Below are positions 24,341 to 32,850 of a DNA stretch of 64,000 nucleotides, piece after piece; within the stretch, counting starts at the first letter, position 1, and the number at the start of each line of letters is the position of its first letter. Source of the DNA: an uncultured Oscillospiraceae bacterium (GTDB lineage: Bacteria > Bacillota > Clostridia > Oscillospirales > Oscillospiraceae); the NCBI GenBank assembly GCA_910587645.1, contig CAJUNA010000007.1, positions 33,156 to 97,155 of the forward strand, read 5' to 3'. The position numbers were made by a program, and so were the translations under genes. The notes beneath the pieces were generated by a model. The model had not been told where the DNA came from. It worked only from the letters and a program-made list of their open reading frames with translations, and did not search any database.

Positions 24341-27300
24341 TTACTCCGCCTTGTACAGGTCGATGAGCTTCATCAGGTGCGCGTAACGCTCCTTAGCAGC
24401 CTCTTCGTTCCGCGCGAACAGCACCTCGGCGCGCTCGGGGAACTCGCGGGTCAGCCGGGCGTAGCGGGCTTCGTTCATCAGGAACTCCTGATAACCGCCG
24501 GCAGGCGCCTTGCTGTCCAGGGTGAAGGGATTCTTGCCCTCAGCGGCCAGGGCGGGATTGAAGCGGAACAGGTTCCAATAGCCGCAATCGACGGCCTTCT
24601 TCATTTCCTTCTGGCAGTTCATCATGCCGCCCTTGATGGAGTGCATCTCGCAGGGGGCGTAGCCGATGATGAGGGAGGGGCCATGATACGCCTCGGCCTC
24701 GGCAATGGCCTTGAGGGTCTGGGCGGTGTTTGCGCCCATAGCCACCTGGGCCACGTACACATAGCCGTACTGCATGGCGATTTCGCTCAGGCTCTTCTTC
24801 TTCATTTCCTTACCGGCGGCGGCAAACTGGGCCACCTGGCCGATGTTGGAAGCCTTGGAGGCCTGGCCGCCGGTGTTGGAGTACACCTCGGTATCGAAGA
24901 CGAACACGTTGACATCCTCGCCGGAAGCCAGGACATGGTCCAGACCGCCGTAGCCGATGTCGTAAGCCCAACCATCGCCGCCGAAGATCCACACGGACTT
25001 CTTGTTGAGGTATTCCTTCTTGGCGAGGATGCCCTCAACCAGCTTGCAGGCATCGCAGTCGCAGTACTTCCGGCCTGCGGCCTTCATCTCTGCGGCGTGG
25101 GCGGCCATTTCAGGGGCCTTGTCGCCGAAGACATCCTTGGCGGCGGGGCTCTGGGTGAAGGCCACGCACTCGTCCACGGTCATAATGCCGTCTTCCAGGG
25201 CGGCGATATAGGCCTTGGTGGCTTCCTGGTTGGCATCGCCGTCTTCCATGGTATCCAGCCACTTCTGGGCGGCTTCCTTCAGCTCGGGAACAGTCCACTC
25301 AATAGCAATCAGCTTCTTGGTGTCTTCAGCCAGGGAGTTGCGGACAGCCTTCTGGCCCACGTACATACCCAGGCCGTGCTCGGCGTTGTCCTCGAACAGG
25401 GAGTTGCACCATGCGGGACCCTTGCCCTCGCTGTTGGTGCAGTAGGGGGAGGTAGCGGCCGGCCCGCCCCAGATGGAGGAACAGCCGGTAGCGTTGGAAA
25501 TATACATCCGGTCGCCGAAGAGCTGGGTGACGAGACGGGCATAGCTGGTCTCGGCGCAGCCGGCGCAGGAGCCGGAGAACTCCAGGTAGGGCTGCTTGAA
25601 CTGGCTGCCCTTGACGGTGTTGTCCTGCATGTCGGGCTTGGGAGCGGTCTTGACCAGGTAATCCCAAACCTTGGCCTGCCCGGCCTGGCTCTCCTGGGGT
25701 ACCATCTTGATGGCCTTATCCTTGGCAAGGCAGGCCTCCACGCACACGCCGCAGCCCATGCAGTCCAGGGGGCTGACGCCGATGGCGTAGGTATACACGC
25801 CCTTGCCCTTACCGGCCTTGACAGCGGCGGTCTTGAGACCCTCGGGGGCGTTCTTGACTTCTTCCTCGGTCAGGGCGAAGGAGCGGATGGTAGCATGGGG
25901 GCAGACATAAGCGCAGGTATTGCACTGGATGCACTTCTCAGGATCCCAAACGGGGACGCTGACGGCAACGCCGCGCTTCTCATAAGCGGCAGCGCCCAGC
26001 TCGAACTGGCCGTCCACATGGGGCATGAACACGGACACAGGCAGGCTGTCGCCGTCCATGCGGCCCACAGGCTCCAGGATATCCTTGACCATGGTGACCA
26101 GCTCGGCCTTGCCCTCCAGGTTGTGGACGGGCTTGTTATCCACGGCGTTGGCCCAGTCGGCGGGCACATCGATCTTGACGAAAGCGGTAGCGCCGGCGTC
26201 AATCGCCTCGTGGTTCATCTTCACCACGTCCTCGCCCTTCTTGGAGTAGGACTTGGTAGCGGCATCCTTCATATACTGGATGGCCTGCTCCTGGGGCATG
26301 ACCTTAGCCAGGGTGAAGAAAGCGGACTGGAGGATGGTGTTGGTACGCTTGCCCATGCCGATCTTGGCGGCCAGGTCGATGGCGTTGATGGTATAGAGCT
26401 GGATATTGTTCTTGGCAATATACTGCTTGGCCTCGGCGTTGAGGTGGTGGCACAGCTCATCGAAGTCCCACTGGCAGTTAATCATGAACACGCCGCCGGG
26501 CTTGACATCGTTGACCATCTTGAAGCCCTTGGTAACATAGGAGGGGTTGTGGCAGGCCACGAAGTCGGCCTTGTTGATATAATAGGGGGAACGGATGGGC
26601 TTGTCACCAAAGCGCAGGTGGCTGATGGTGACGCCGCCGGTCTTCTTGGAGTCGTACTGGAAGTACGCCTGGATATACTTATCGGTATGGTCGCCAATGA
26701 TCTTGATGGAGTTCTTGTTAGCGCCCACAGTACCATCGCCGCCCAGGCCCCAGAACTTGCACTCGATGGTGCCTTCCGCAGCGGTGTTGGGAGCGGGAAC
26801 TTCGGGCAGGGACAGGTTGGTAACATCGTCCACGATGCCGATGGTGAACTGGCGGCGGGGCGCGTCTTTCTTCAGCTCCTCGTAGACAGCGAACACGCTG
26901 GAGGGCGGGGTATCCTTGGAACCCAGGCCGTAACGGCCGCCAATGACCTTAATATCGTTCTTGCCGGCATTGGCCAGGGCGGAGACCACATCCAGATACA
27001 GGGGCTCGCCCAGGGCGCCCGGCTCCTTCGTGCGGTCGAGGACCGCAATCTTCTTGGCGGTGGCGGGAATGGCCGCGATAAGCTTATCAGCGGCGAAGGG
27101 GCGGTACAGGCGGACCTTCACCAGGCCGACCTTCTCGCCGTGGGCGTTCATGTAGTCAATGACTTCCTCGGCCACATCGCAGATGGAACCCATGGCGATG
27201 ATGACGCGGTCCGCGTCAGGCGCGCCGTAGTAGTTGAAGAGCTGGTAGTTGGTGCCCAGCTTCTCGTTGACCTTGCCCATATACTTCTCGACCACTGAGG

Positions 27301-28018
27301 GCAGCGCATCGTAGTACTTGTTACAGGCCTCACGGTGCTGGAAGAAGATATCGCCGTTCTCATGGGAACCGCGGGTATTGGGATGCTCAGGGTTGAGGGC
27401 ATGCTTGCGGAAGGCTTCCACAGCCTCCATATCGCACATATCCTTTAAGTCCTCAAAATCCCAAACGGCCACCTTCTGGATCTCGTGGGAGGTCCGGAAG
27501 CCATCGAAGAAGTTGATGAAAGGCACCTTCCCGGAAATCGCGGACAAATGGGCCACGGGGCTGAGGTCCATGACTTCCTGCACGTTGCCCTCGGCCAGCA
27601 TGGCAAAGCCGGTCTGGCGGCAGGCCATCACGTCGGAGTGGTCGCCGAAGATGTTCAGGGCGTGGGTGGAAACGGTACGGGCAGAGACATGGAAAACGGT
27701 GGGGAGCTGCTCAGCCGCGATCTTATACATGTTGGGGATCATCAGCAGCAAGCCCTGAGAGGCGGTGTAGGTGCTGGTAAGCGCGCCCGCGCCCAGAGAG
27801 CCGTGGACAGCGCCGGCGGCGCCGGCCTCGGACTGCATCTCGACCACCTTGACCTGGGTGCCGAAGATGTTTTTCAGGCCGTTGGCGGACCACTGGTCTA
27901 CCAGGTCGGCCATGGGGCTGGACGGGGTGATCGGATAGATCGCAGCAACTTCGCTGAACGCATAGGAGACATGCGCGGCGGCGTTGTTGCCGTCCATGGA
28001 CTTGAATTTTCTAGCCAT
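24341..28018 (-). CDS. nifJ: Pyruvate:ferredoxin (flavodoxin) oxidoreductase
   Basis: Single-chain enzyme that turns pyruvate and CoA into acetyl-CoA, CO2 and reduced ferredoxin, the central step of anaerobic fermentation. The 1225 residues contain the domain I motif YPITPSSPM, two ferredoxin-type clusters CIQCNTCAYVCP and CMGCGVCVEAC in the middle, further cysteines in the TPP domain (CAGCAETSY) and the TPP site GDGWAYDIGYGGLDH with the SNTGGQ loop. The start at 28018 follows AGGAGG; an upstream extension to 28087 lacks a ribosome site. It stands alone. Confidence 0.97.
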   Translation of the reverse strand: MARKFKSMDGNNAAAHVSYAFSEVAAIYPITPSSPMADLVDQWSANGLKNIFGTQVKVVEMQSEAGAAGAVHGSLGAGALTSTYTASQGLLLMIPNMYKIAAEQLPTVFHVSARTVSTHALNIFGDHSDVMACRQTGFAMLAEGNVQEVMDLSPVAHLSAISGKVPFINFFDGFRTSHEIQKVAVWDFEDLKDMCDMEAVEAFRKHALNPEHPNTRGSHENGDIFFQHREACNKYYDALPSVVEKYMGKVNEKLGTNYQLFNYYGAPDADRVIIAMGSICDVAEEVIDYMNAHGEKVGLVKVRLYRPFAADKLIAAIPATAKKIAVLDRTKEPGALGEPLYLDVVSALANAGKNDIKVIGGRYGLGSKDTPPSSVFAVYEELKKDAPRRQFTIGIVDDVTNLSLPEVPAPNTAAEGTIECKFWGLGGDGTVGANKNSIKIIGDHTDKYIQAYFQYDSKKTGGVTISHLRFGDKPIRSPYYINKADFVACHNPSYVTKGFKMVNDVKPGGVFMINCQWDFDELCHHLNAEAKQYIAKNNIQLYTINAIDLAAKIGMGKRTNTILQSAFFTLAKVMPQEQAIQYMKDAATKSYSKKGEDVVKMNHEAIDAGATAFVKIDVPADWANAVDNKPVHNLEGKAELVTMVKDILEPVGRMDGDSLPVSVFMPHVDGQFELGAAAYEKRGVAVSVPVWDPEKCIQCNTCAYVCPHATIRSFALTEEEVKNAPEGLKTAAVKAGKGKGVYTYAIGVSPLDCMGCGVCVEACLAKDKAIKMVPQESQAGQAKVWDYLVKTAPKPDMQDNTVKGSQFKQPYLEFSGSCAGCAETSYARLVTQLFGDRMYISNATGCSSIWGGPAATSPYCTNSEGKGPAWCNSLFEDNAEHGLGMYVGQKAVRNSLAEDTKKLIAIEWTVPELKEAAQKWLDTMEDGDANQEATKAYIAALEDGIMTVDECVAFTQSPAAKDVFGDKAPEMAAHAAEMKAAGRKYCDCDACKLVEGILAKKEYLNKKSVWIFGGDGWAYDIGYGGLDHVLASGEDVNVFVFDTEVYSNTGGQASKASNIGQVAQFAAAGKEMKKKSLSEIAMQYGYVYVAQVAMGANTAQTLKAIAEAEAYHGPSLIIGYAPCEMHSIKGGMMNCQKEMKKAVDCGYWNLFRFNPALAAEGKNPFTLDSKAPAGGYQEFLMNEARYARLTREFPERAEVLFARNEEAAKERYAHLMKLIDLYKAE

Positions 28019-28089
28019 AGTTAATTTGCTCCTCCTGAATATTTGATACTGCTGGGGTGAATACACAGCAAGGTACTCATACGTCACTT

Positions 28090-28118
28090 ACTATACCACC
28101 TTTTTGGCCCCGTGTAAA
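28090..28118 (-). promoter_or_regulatory. Promoter of nifJ
   Basis: TTTACA (28118-28113) and TATAGT (28095-28090) on the minus strand, 17 bases apart, leaving a leader of about 65 bases. Confidence 0.7.
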
Positions 28119-28222
28119 TGTTATGTTCGCTCCATTTCCGGAAAATTTTCTTTTTCTCCGGAAGTGTAAAAAATCTCTTCCATTTTTTGGCGATTTTTGC
28201 AAATGGGTGGAGGAGGGATCTA

Positions 28223-28590
28223 TGGTATAATGAACAGGAAAAAACAACATGCCCTTTTGGCTTCCGGGGATGGGATATTCGGTTTTCAAGGTGCCTCCGT
28301 TTGCAACCGGCGCGGGGCAATCCAGGCGGATCAGTCCTGTAGGGCGTTTTTGTTCGAACGCGCGAAGTTCCGGTAGGTGACGCCCACTACATCCTTAGGG
28401 CTTGTTTGAAAAATGTCAAAACGCCCAAATGGCGGATCTTTTTCCGCTGTACAGCGTTAAAAAATCTTGAAATACACAAAGTATTCCTGCGATTTTTTGC
28501 CTTGTCCATCGAAAAAATCTCTCGCTTTTGGTCATTCCGCCATTTATCAAACAAGCCCTAGGCCGCATTTGGGCAAAAGTTGCCGTTTTT
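28223..28590 (+). ncRNA. Candidate structured RNA locus, interrupted by a MITE-like element
   Basis: An extended -10 (TGG-TATAAT, 28223-28231) faces a 160-base non-coding, structured stretch. GTA-GGGCGT pairs with ACGCCC-(AC)-TAC (about 28339-28389), GGATG (28268-28272) with CATCC (28390-28394). If the palindrome at 28396-28560 is removed, TGCCC (28250-28254) can also pair with GGGCA (28571-28575), and a small terminator GGCAA-AAG-TTGCC-G-T5 follows at 28572-28590. The restored RNA would be about 190 nt, the size of 6S RNA, but I cannot assign a family. No good -35 box is visible. Confidence 0.4.
28396..28560. mobile_element. MITE-like palindromic element with TA at both ends
   Basis: Terminal inverted repeats GGGCTTGTTTGA (28398-28409) and TCAAACAAGCCC (28547-28558) are flanked on each side by TA, the usual target of IS630/Tc1-mariner elements. 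Subterminal AAATGGCGGA (28428-28437) and TCCGCCATTT (28536-28545) continue the symmetry. The 161-base interior has no reading frame of note, so any mobility would need a transposase from elsewhere. Confidence 0.75.
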
Positions 28591-28665
28591 ACAGCAACCT
28601 TTTAAAAATTTTTTTGAAAAATATTTTTCCGGCGGCGGAACCATCCGCCGGTGCAGGAGAAATTA

Positions 28666-28748
28666 AGAACCTGTATTCATAGGCGTGGGATGCCAGATGG
28701 GCAAAAGACCTGGCCAGACGGCGTCAAACGTCTGTGAATACAGGTTCT
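28666..28748. repeat. Second palindromic repeat just upstream of comM
   Basis: Fourteen-base inverted repeats AGAACCTGTATTCA (28666-28679) and TGAATACAGGTTCT (28735-28748) bracket 55 bases that include GGCGTGGGATGCC and GACGGCGTC. No reading frame is inside. It ends 5 bases before the comM ribosome site, so it lies in or replaces the comM leader. From 28591 to 28665 only A/T-rich sequence is seen. Confidence 0.65.
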
Positions 28749-28763
28749 AAGAAAGGAGCGAGT

Positions 28764-30281
28764 ATGGTCGTCACAATCCGTTCCCTGGGCTTGCAGGGGA
28801 TCACCGGCTATGAAGTGTCCGTGGAATGCGCCCTCTCCGGCGGGCTGCCCGCCTTCGATGTGGTAGGGCTTCCCGATGCCGCCGTCAAGGAGTCCCGGGA
28901 GCGCGTCCGCGCCGCCATCAAAAGCTGCGGCGCGAAATTCCCCGTCTCCCGCATTACTGTCAATCTGGCCCCCGCCGCCCTGCGGAAGGAGGGTACCGTG
29001 TACGACCTCCCCATCCTCCTGGGGCTTCTCGCCGCCCAGGGCGATATTGGCCCGCCGCCGGAAACCGCCGCGTTCCTCGGGGAACTATCCCTGACCGGCG
29101 CGCTGCGGCCCATCACCGGGATGCTCCCCATGGCGATGGCCGCCGCCAGGGACGGCGTAAAGGAACTGTACGTCCCCGCCGAAAACGCCGCCGAAGCGAC
29201 CCTGGCCGGGGGATTGACCGTCTATCCGGTGGGGCATGTGGAGGAGCTTCTCGGGCATCTCCAGGGGCGCGCCCCTATCCCGCCCGCACAGCCTTGGGCG
29301 CCCGGGCGCAGCGAGGACACCGGCCCCGATTTCGCCGAAGTCATGGGGCAGGAAAATGTGAAGCGCGCCCTGGAAATTGCCGCCGCCGGAGGGCATAATA
29401 TACTGCTGATCGGCTCCCCCGGCGCGGGGAAGTCCATGCTGGCCCGCCGCCTGCCCTCCATCCTGCCGGATATGACCCGGCGGGAAGCACTGGAAGCCAC
29501 CGAGGTCTGGTCCGTGGCGGGGCTGACCGACCGCCGCCATCCCCTGCTCCAGCGCAGGCCCTTCCGAAGCCCCCACCATACCGTTTCCGCCGTGGCGCTG
29601 GCGGGAGGCGGGGCCGTCCCACGCCCCGGGGAGATTTCCCTGGCCCACAACGGCGTGCTGTTCCTGGATGAGCTGCCGGAGTTCGCCAAGGACGCTATGG
29701 AGGTGCTGCGCCAGCCCTTGGAGGACGGGGAGGTCACCATCACCCGCACAGCCGGGAGCGTCTGCCTGCCCAGCCGGTTTATGCTGGTGTGCGCCATGAA
29801 TCCCTGCCGGTGCGGCTGGCGGGGGCATTCTTCAGGGCGGTGCAGCTGCACCGATGCTATGGTGGAGAAATATGTATCCCGCATTTCCGGCCCGATGCTG
29901 GACCGGATGGATTTGCATGTGGAGGTGCCCTCGGTAGAGTTCGAAGCCATGCGCCGCCGCCAGTCGCCGGAGCCATCCTCCGCCATCAAGGCCCGGGTGG
30001 ACGCCGCCCGCGCCCGCCAGGCGGAACGCTTCGCCGGAAGCGGCGTGAGCTGCAACGCCCATATGACCGCTGCCCGGGTCGGCGAGTTCTGCAAACTGGA
30101 TGGCGCGGGCGAGCGGATTTTGAAGGCGGCTTTTGACCGGATGGGGCTGACGGCGCGCAGTCACGACCGGATCTTACGGGTGGCCCGGACCATCGCGGAT
30201 CTGGAGGGAGAGGCCGGTATCTCCGCCGCTCATCTGGCGGAAGCAATACAGTACCGGAACACGGAAATTTTACGGAGATAA
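28764..30281 (+). CDS. comM: ComM/YifB-type Mg-chelatase-like AAA+ ATPase
   Basis: A 505-residue hexameric ATPase; in naturally competent bacteria ComM is a helicase that promotes branch migration of incoming DNA. The N-terminal Lon-protease-like fold starts VVTIRSLGLQGITGYEV, Walker A is GSPGAGKS (about 222-229), Walker B is LFLDELPEF, and a cysteine cluster CRCGWRGHSSGRCSC lies further on. AAAGGAG precedes ATG 28764; the longer frame from 28734 begins inside the palindromic repeat. With no dprA or topA beside it, the usual context is lost. Confidence 0.92.
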   Translation: MVVTIRSLGLQGITGYEVSVECALSGGLPAFDVVGLPDAAVKESRERVRAAIKSCGAKFPVSRITVNLAPAALRKEGTVYDLPILLGLLAAQGDIGPPPETAAFLGELSLTGALRPITGMLPMAMAAARDGVKELYVPAENAAEATLAGGLTVYPVGHVEELLGHLQGRAPIPPAQPWAPGRSEDTGPDFAEVMGQENVKRALEIAAAGGHNILLIGSPGAGKSMLARRLPSILPDMTRREALEATEVWSVAGLTDRRHPLLQRRPFRSPHHTVSAVALAGGGAVPRPGEISLAHNGVLFLDELPEFAKDAMEVLRQPLEDGEVTITRTAGSVCLPSRFMLVCAMNPCRCGWRGHSSGRCSCTDAMVEKYVSRISGPMLDRMDLHVEVPSVEFEAMRRRQSPEPSSAIKARVDAARARQAERFAGSGVSCNAHMTAARVGEFCKLDGAGERILKAAFDRMGLTARSHDRILRVARTIADLEGEAGISAAHLAEAIQYRNTEILRR

Positions 30282-30286
30282 AAAGG

Positions 30287-30321
30287 AAATGGTTCCTCCG
30301 CAGTACGCGGAGGAACCATTT
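30287..30321. terminator. Bidirectional terminator between comM and dnaX
   Basis: A 15-bp stem AAATGGTTCCTCCGC (30287-30301) and its complement (30307-30321) with a 5-base loop, A- and T-runs on the flanks. Confidence 0.88.
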
Positions 30322-30326
30322 TTGTG

Positions 30327-32045
30327 TCAAGGTTTCACGGTAAAGCTGTCGAACTTGCTGCCCTGCCGGATCAACTCCTCCAGCTTATCCTCCGGCGGCC
30401 CGTCCCCGCTTCCCAGGGCGAAACGAACGCGGATCTCGCGCCCCAGCTTTGCGCCGGTGGCCTCGCGGATAACAGCGGCTACCTCCGGGGTGTCCAAGCT
30501 TTCCAGGGTCAGGCCATCGCCGCAGCGGACAACCATTTCATCCCCCTCCAGAAAGCCCCGGGCATCGTCCAGCATGAACCAGTACATGGGGGTCAGCTTG
30601 TTTTTGTACTGCTCCACCAGCTCGTTCCACAGTGCGCACCCAGCGGGGGACGGCGGTGCTGGCTGCGGGGCCGGTTCGGCAGGGACGCCAACCTTGCGCC
30701 GCGCGGGCTGCTCCGGCGGAGGGGCTGGCTCCACGCCAGAGGGCGGCTCCTCCTCCCAAGGCGGCGCGTCCGGCAATGGCGGACGTTCTTCCTCCCAGGG
30801 CGGAACATCATCTGCGGGGGGCGGGGCGGGCTGGACGGGTACTTTTTTTTGTGTTTTTGGCGCGGGCGCAGGGGCGGCGGTGGGCGCCGCAGAAGCCTGA
30901 ACTGGCAAGCCGCCTTCCTCCAACCGGGCCAAACGCGCCGACAGGGCCGTTACATCGCCGCACAGGCTTTCATCGCACAGGCGCAGCAGGCACAGCTCCG
31001 CATCGGTGCGGCGGTTGGCGCTGAGGGGCAGGGAGGAGGTTACGCTTTGCAGCAGGGACGCCATAAACAGCAGCCGGGCCGGGCTGACCCCTTGGGACAG
31101 GCTGTCCATCAGCCCATCGTCATACCCGCCGGACAGCAGGGATGCGCCGCCCTCCGGGGCGGTCATGCGGATCAGCAAATCCCGCGTCAAGGCCGACAGT
31201 TCCCCCAGCAGCGCGCCTACGTCCTTGCCGCCGCTGTAGAGCTTGTCCAGCAACAGCAGGGATGACTGGGCGTCCCGGCGCAGGACGCAGCCCATCAGCT
31301 CCGCTGTCTGCACATTTCCCGCAAGGCCAAGCACGTCCAGCACCCGTTCCCCGTCGATAGTCCCGCCCGACGCAGCGCACTGGTCCAGAAGGCTCAGGGC
31401 GTCCCGCATGGCGCCGTCGGACAGGCGGCTGAGCAGGCTGGCGGCGCTGTCTGTCAAGGCCATGCCCTCCCGCTCCGCTACGTAGCGAAGGCGCTGGGCA
31501 ATGTCCTGGGGCTGGATGCGCTTGAATGCAAACCGCTGGCAGCGGGAGAGGATCGTGGCGGGAACCTTATGCAGTTCAGTGGTGGCCAGGATGAAAATTA
31601 GGTGGGCGGGCGGTTCCTCCAGGATCTTCAGCAGCGCGTTGAACGCGGAAATGGACAGCATGTGAACCTCGTCGATAATATACACCCGGTACTTCACGCT
31701 GGCGGGGGAATAGACCGCCTCGTCCCGCAGGGCGCGAACCTGGTCCACGCCGTTGTTGCTGGCCGCGTCCAGCTCCAGCACGTCCAGAAGGCTCCCGTTG
31801 TCGATGCCCTGGCAGGCCGGGCATTGGCCGCAGGGATCGCCGTCCACGGGGTTTTGGCAGTTCACCGCCTTGGCCAGGATCTTGGCGCAGGTGGTTTTGC
31901 CGGTGCCGCGGGTGCCGGTGAACAGGTAGGCGTGGCTGAGCCGGCCCTGGGCGGCCTGACGGCGGAGGGTTTCCGTGATATGCGCCTGCCCTACCACATC
32001 CGCGAAGGACTTCGGCCTCCATTTTCGATACAACGCCTGATACAT
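30327..32045 (-). CDS. dnaX: DNA polymerase III subunits gamma/tau
   Basis: Clamp-loader ATPase. The 572-residue protein starts MYQALYRKWRPKSF; Walker A is GTRGTGKTT (about 45-53), the zinc module is CQNP...CGQCPAC (about 64-80), the DEAD-like box is IIDEVHML, and the SRC motif is LSRCQRF. From about residue 385 a proline-rich linker (PPWEEE repeated twice) leads to a tau-type C-terminal domain of about 110 residues. A run of eight A at codons 399-401 lies where the linker begins. SRP RNA is directly upstream, as in Bacillus. The start 32045 has GGGAGG before it; the longer frame to 32141 runs into the RNA gene. Confidence 0.95.
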   Translation of the reverse strand: MYQALYRKWRPKSFADVVGQAHITETLRRQAAQGRLSHAYLFTGTRGTGKTTCAKILAKAVNCQNPVDGDPCGQCPACQGIDNGSLLDVLELDAASNNGVDQVRALRDEAVYSPASVKYRVYIIDEVHMLSISAFNALLKILEEPPAHLIFILATTELHKVPATILSRCQRFAFKRIQPQDIAQRLRYVAEREGMALTDSAASLLSRLSDGAMRDALSLLDQCAASGGTIDGERVLDVLGLAGNVQTAELMGCVLRRDAQSSLLLLDKLYSGGKDVGALLGELSALTRDLLIRMTAPEGGASLLSGGYDDGLMDSLSQGVSPARLLFMASLLQSVTSSLPLSANRRTDAELCLLRLCDESLCGDVTALSARLARLEEGGLPVQASAAPTAAPAPAPKTQKKVPVQPAPPPADDVPPWEEERPPLPDAPPWEEEPPSGVEPAPPPEQPARRKVGVPAEPAPQPAPPSPAGCALWNELVEQYKNKLTPMYWFMLDDARGFLEGDEMVVRCGDGLTLESLDTPEVAAVIREATGAKLGREIRVRFALGSGDGPPEDKLEELIRQGSKFDSFTVKP

Positions 32046-32059
32046 AGCTGCCTCCCTAC

Positions 32060-32085
32060 AAAAAATAGGGGCCACAAGGCCCCTA
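32060..32085 (-). terminator. Terminator of the SRP RNA gene
   Basis: On the minus strand TAGGGGCC-TTGT-GGCCCCTA is followed by six T, ending 15 bases before the dnaX start codon. Confidence 0.9.
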
Positions 32086-32091
32086 CGCGAA

Positions 32092-32247
32092 ATGAAATAT
32101 TCTCCGCAAGCATCCACTCCGAACCGGCACCCTCGCGGCACATATCGTCCCGCTTAATGCTGCTCGGTTCCCCGCCTGACATGGTTCACAGGCTTCCATT
32201 GCGCGAGACCGGAACCTCAACGCGAATGCCTGCGGAGGATATTCCAT
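32092..32247 (-). ncRNA. ffs: Signal recognition particle RNA (bacterial SRP/4.5S-like)
   Basis: The conserved SRP domain IV, which binds Ffh, is visible on the minus strand: GTCAGGCGGGGAACCGAGCAGC, split as GTCAGG, GGAA tetraloop region and AGCAGC, with matching 3' side GTGCCGGTTC. The ends pair as GAATATCCTCCGCA...GCAT with ATGC...TGCGGAGAATATTTC, giving a long closing helix. About 155 nt, between the E. coli (114) and Bacillus (about 270) forms. Its place upstream of dnaX matches Firmicutes. Ends are estimated. Confidence 0.88.
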
Positions 32248-32259
32248 CCATTTGGCTAT

Positions 32260-32288
32260 AGTATACACGATGTTTCCCGAAAATGCAA
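32260..32288 (-). promoter_or_regulatory. Promoter of the SRP RNA gene
   Basis: TTGCAT (32288-32283) and TATACT (32265-32260) on the minus strand, 17 bases apart; start predicted near 32253. Confidence 0.78.
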
Positions 32289-32356
32289 GAGGAAATTTTT
32301 GATTTGTTGGCGCGGGCCGGGACGCCCGCCGGCCGCACGGATGGGCGGGGCAATAT

Positions 32357-32390
32357 CCCTGCCGGACTTGTTTTGCCAAGTCCGGCAGGG
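32357..32390 (-). terminator. Hairpin after the ABC-operon lipoprotein gene
   Basis: A perfect 14-bp stem CCCTGCCGGACTTG / CAAGTCCGGCAGGG with a 6-base loop stands 6 bases after the stop codon. It lacks a clear T-run on the minus strand, so it may protect or end the transcript. Confidence 0.6.
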
Positions 32391-32396
32391 GGATGG

Positions 32397-32840
32397 TTAC
32401 GCGGCTAGTTCCCGCAGGTATGTGCCAGCGGCTTCCGGAACCGCCAGGGTGAACGTCATGCCCATTACATCAGGTTCAATAGAGAGATAATCCTGGCCAT
32501 AGATGGTAAATGTGCAGATTTCCCGCAGCACCGCTTCCTTGCCGCCGGAGAAAGGGTTTACCGTCTCTGACTGCCAGAGGGTGAAGCTCCCGGCCTTTTC
32601 CAGACCCTCCGGCAGTTCGGCAAACTGCCAGCCCTCCATGTTGACAGCGTCTAAAAAGGCTTCGATCTCTGATGCCGTCTCCAGCACAGCTTTTTCTTTT
32701 CCGGACGCGTCCGCTACGATAATCTTCTGGGACTTGGCGATATCCTCTATGTCGAAGCCATCCTCCACCTCCGTCTTGCATCCCGCCAGGGCCAGCAGGC
32801 ACAGCAGTGCGGTGAAAACTGTAAATACCCGTTTTTTCAT
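32397..32840 (-). CDS. Small lipoprotein, function unknown
   Basis: A 147-residue secreted lipoprotein: MKKRVF, hydrophobic stretch, then the lipobox LALAGC with the modified cysteine near residue 20. The mature part (VEDGFDIEDIAKSQKIIVADASG...) has no recognised family; it resembles small sensor-like lipoproteins. The start 32840 has GAGGTG at good spacing. It is the last gene of the regulator-ATPase-permease unit, 10 bases after the permease, so a link to that transporter is likely. Confidence 0.75.
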   Translation of the reverse strand: MKKRVFTVFTALLCLLALAGCKTEVEDGFDIEDIAKSQKIIVADASGKEKAVLETASEIEAFLDAVNMEGWQFAELPEGLEKAGSFTLWQSETVNPFSGGKEAVLREICTFTIYGQDYLSIEPDVMGMTFTLAVPEAAGTYLRELAA

Positions 32841-32850
32841 AGAAAACACC

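Noticed and set aside
24377..27298. A 973-codon plus-strand frame opposite nifJ, rich in Gly, Leu and His
   Set aside because: It is an antisense shadow of nifJ caused by GC-rich codon use. The nifJ protein has every expected motif; the shadow has no ribosome site or domain.
28340..28380. GTTCGAAC in the candidate RNA, recalling a tRNA T-arm
   Set aside because: No acceptor stem, D-arm or anticodon arm can be built around it. I found no tRNA or rRNA gene anywhere in the window.
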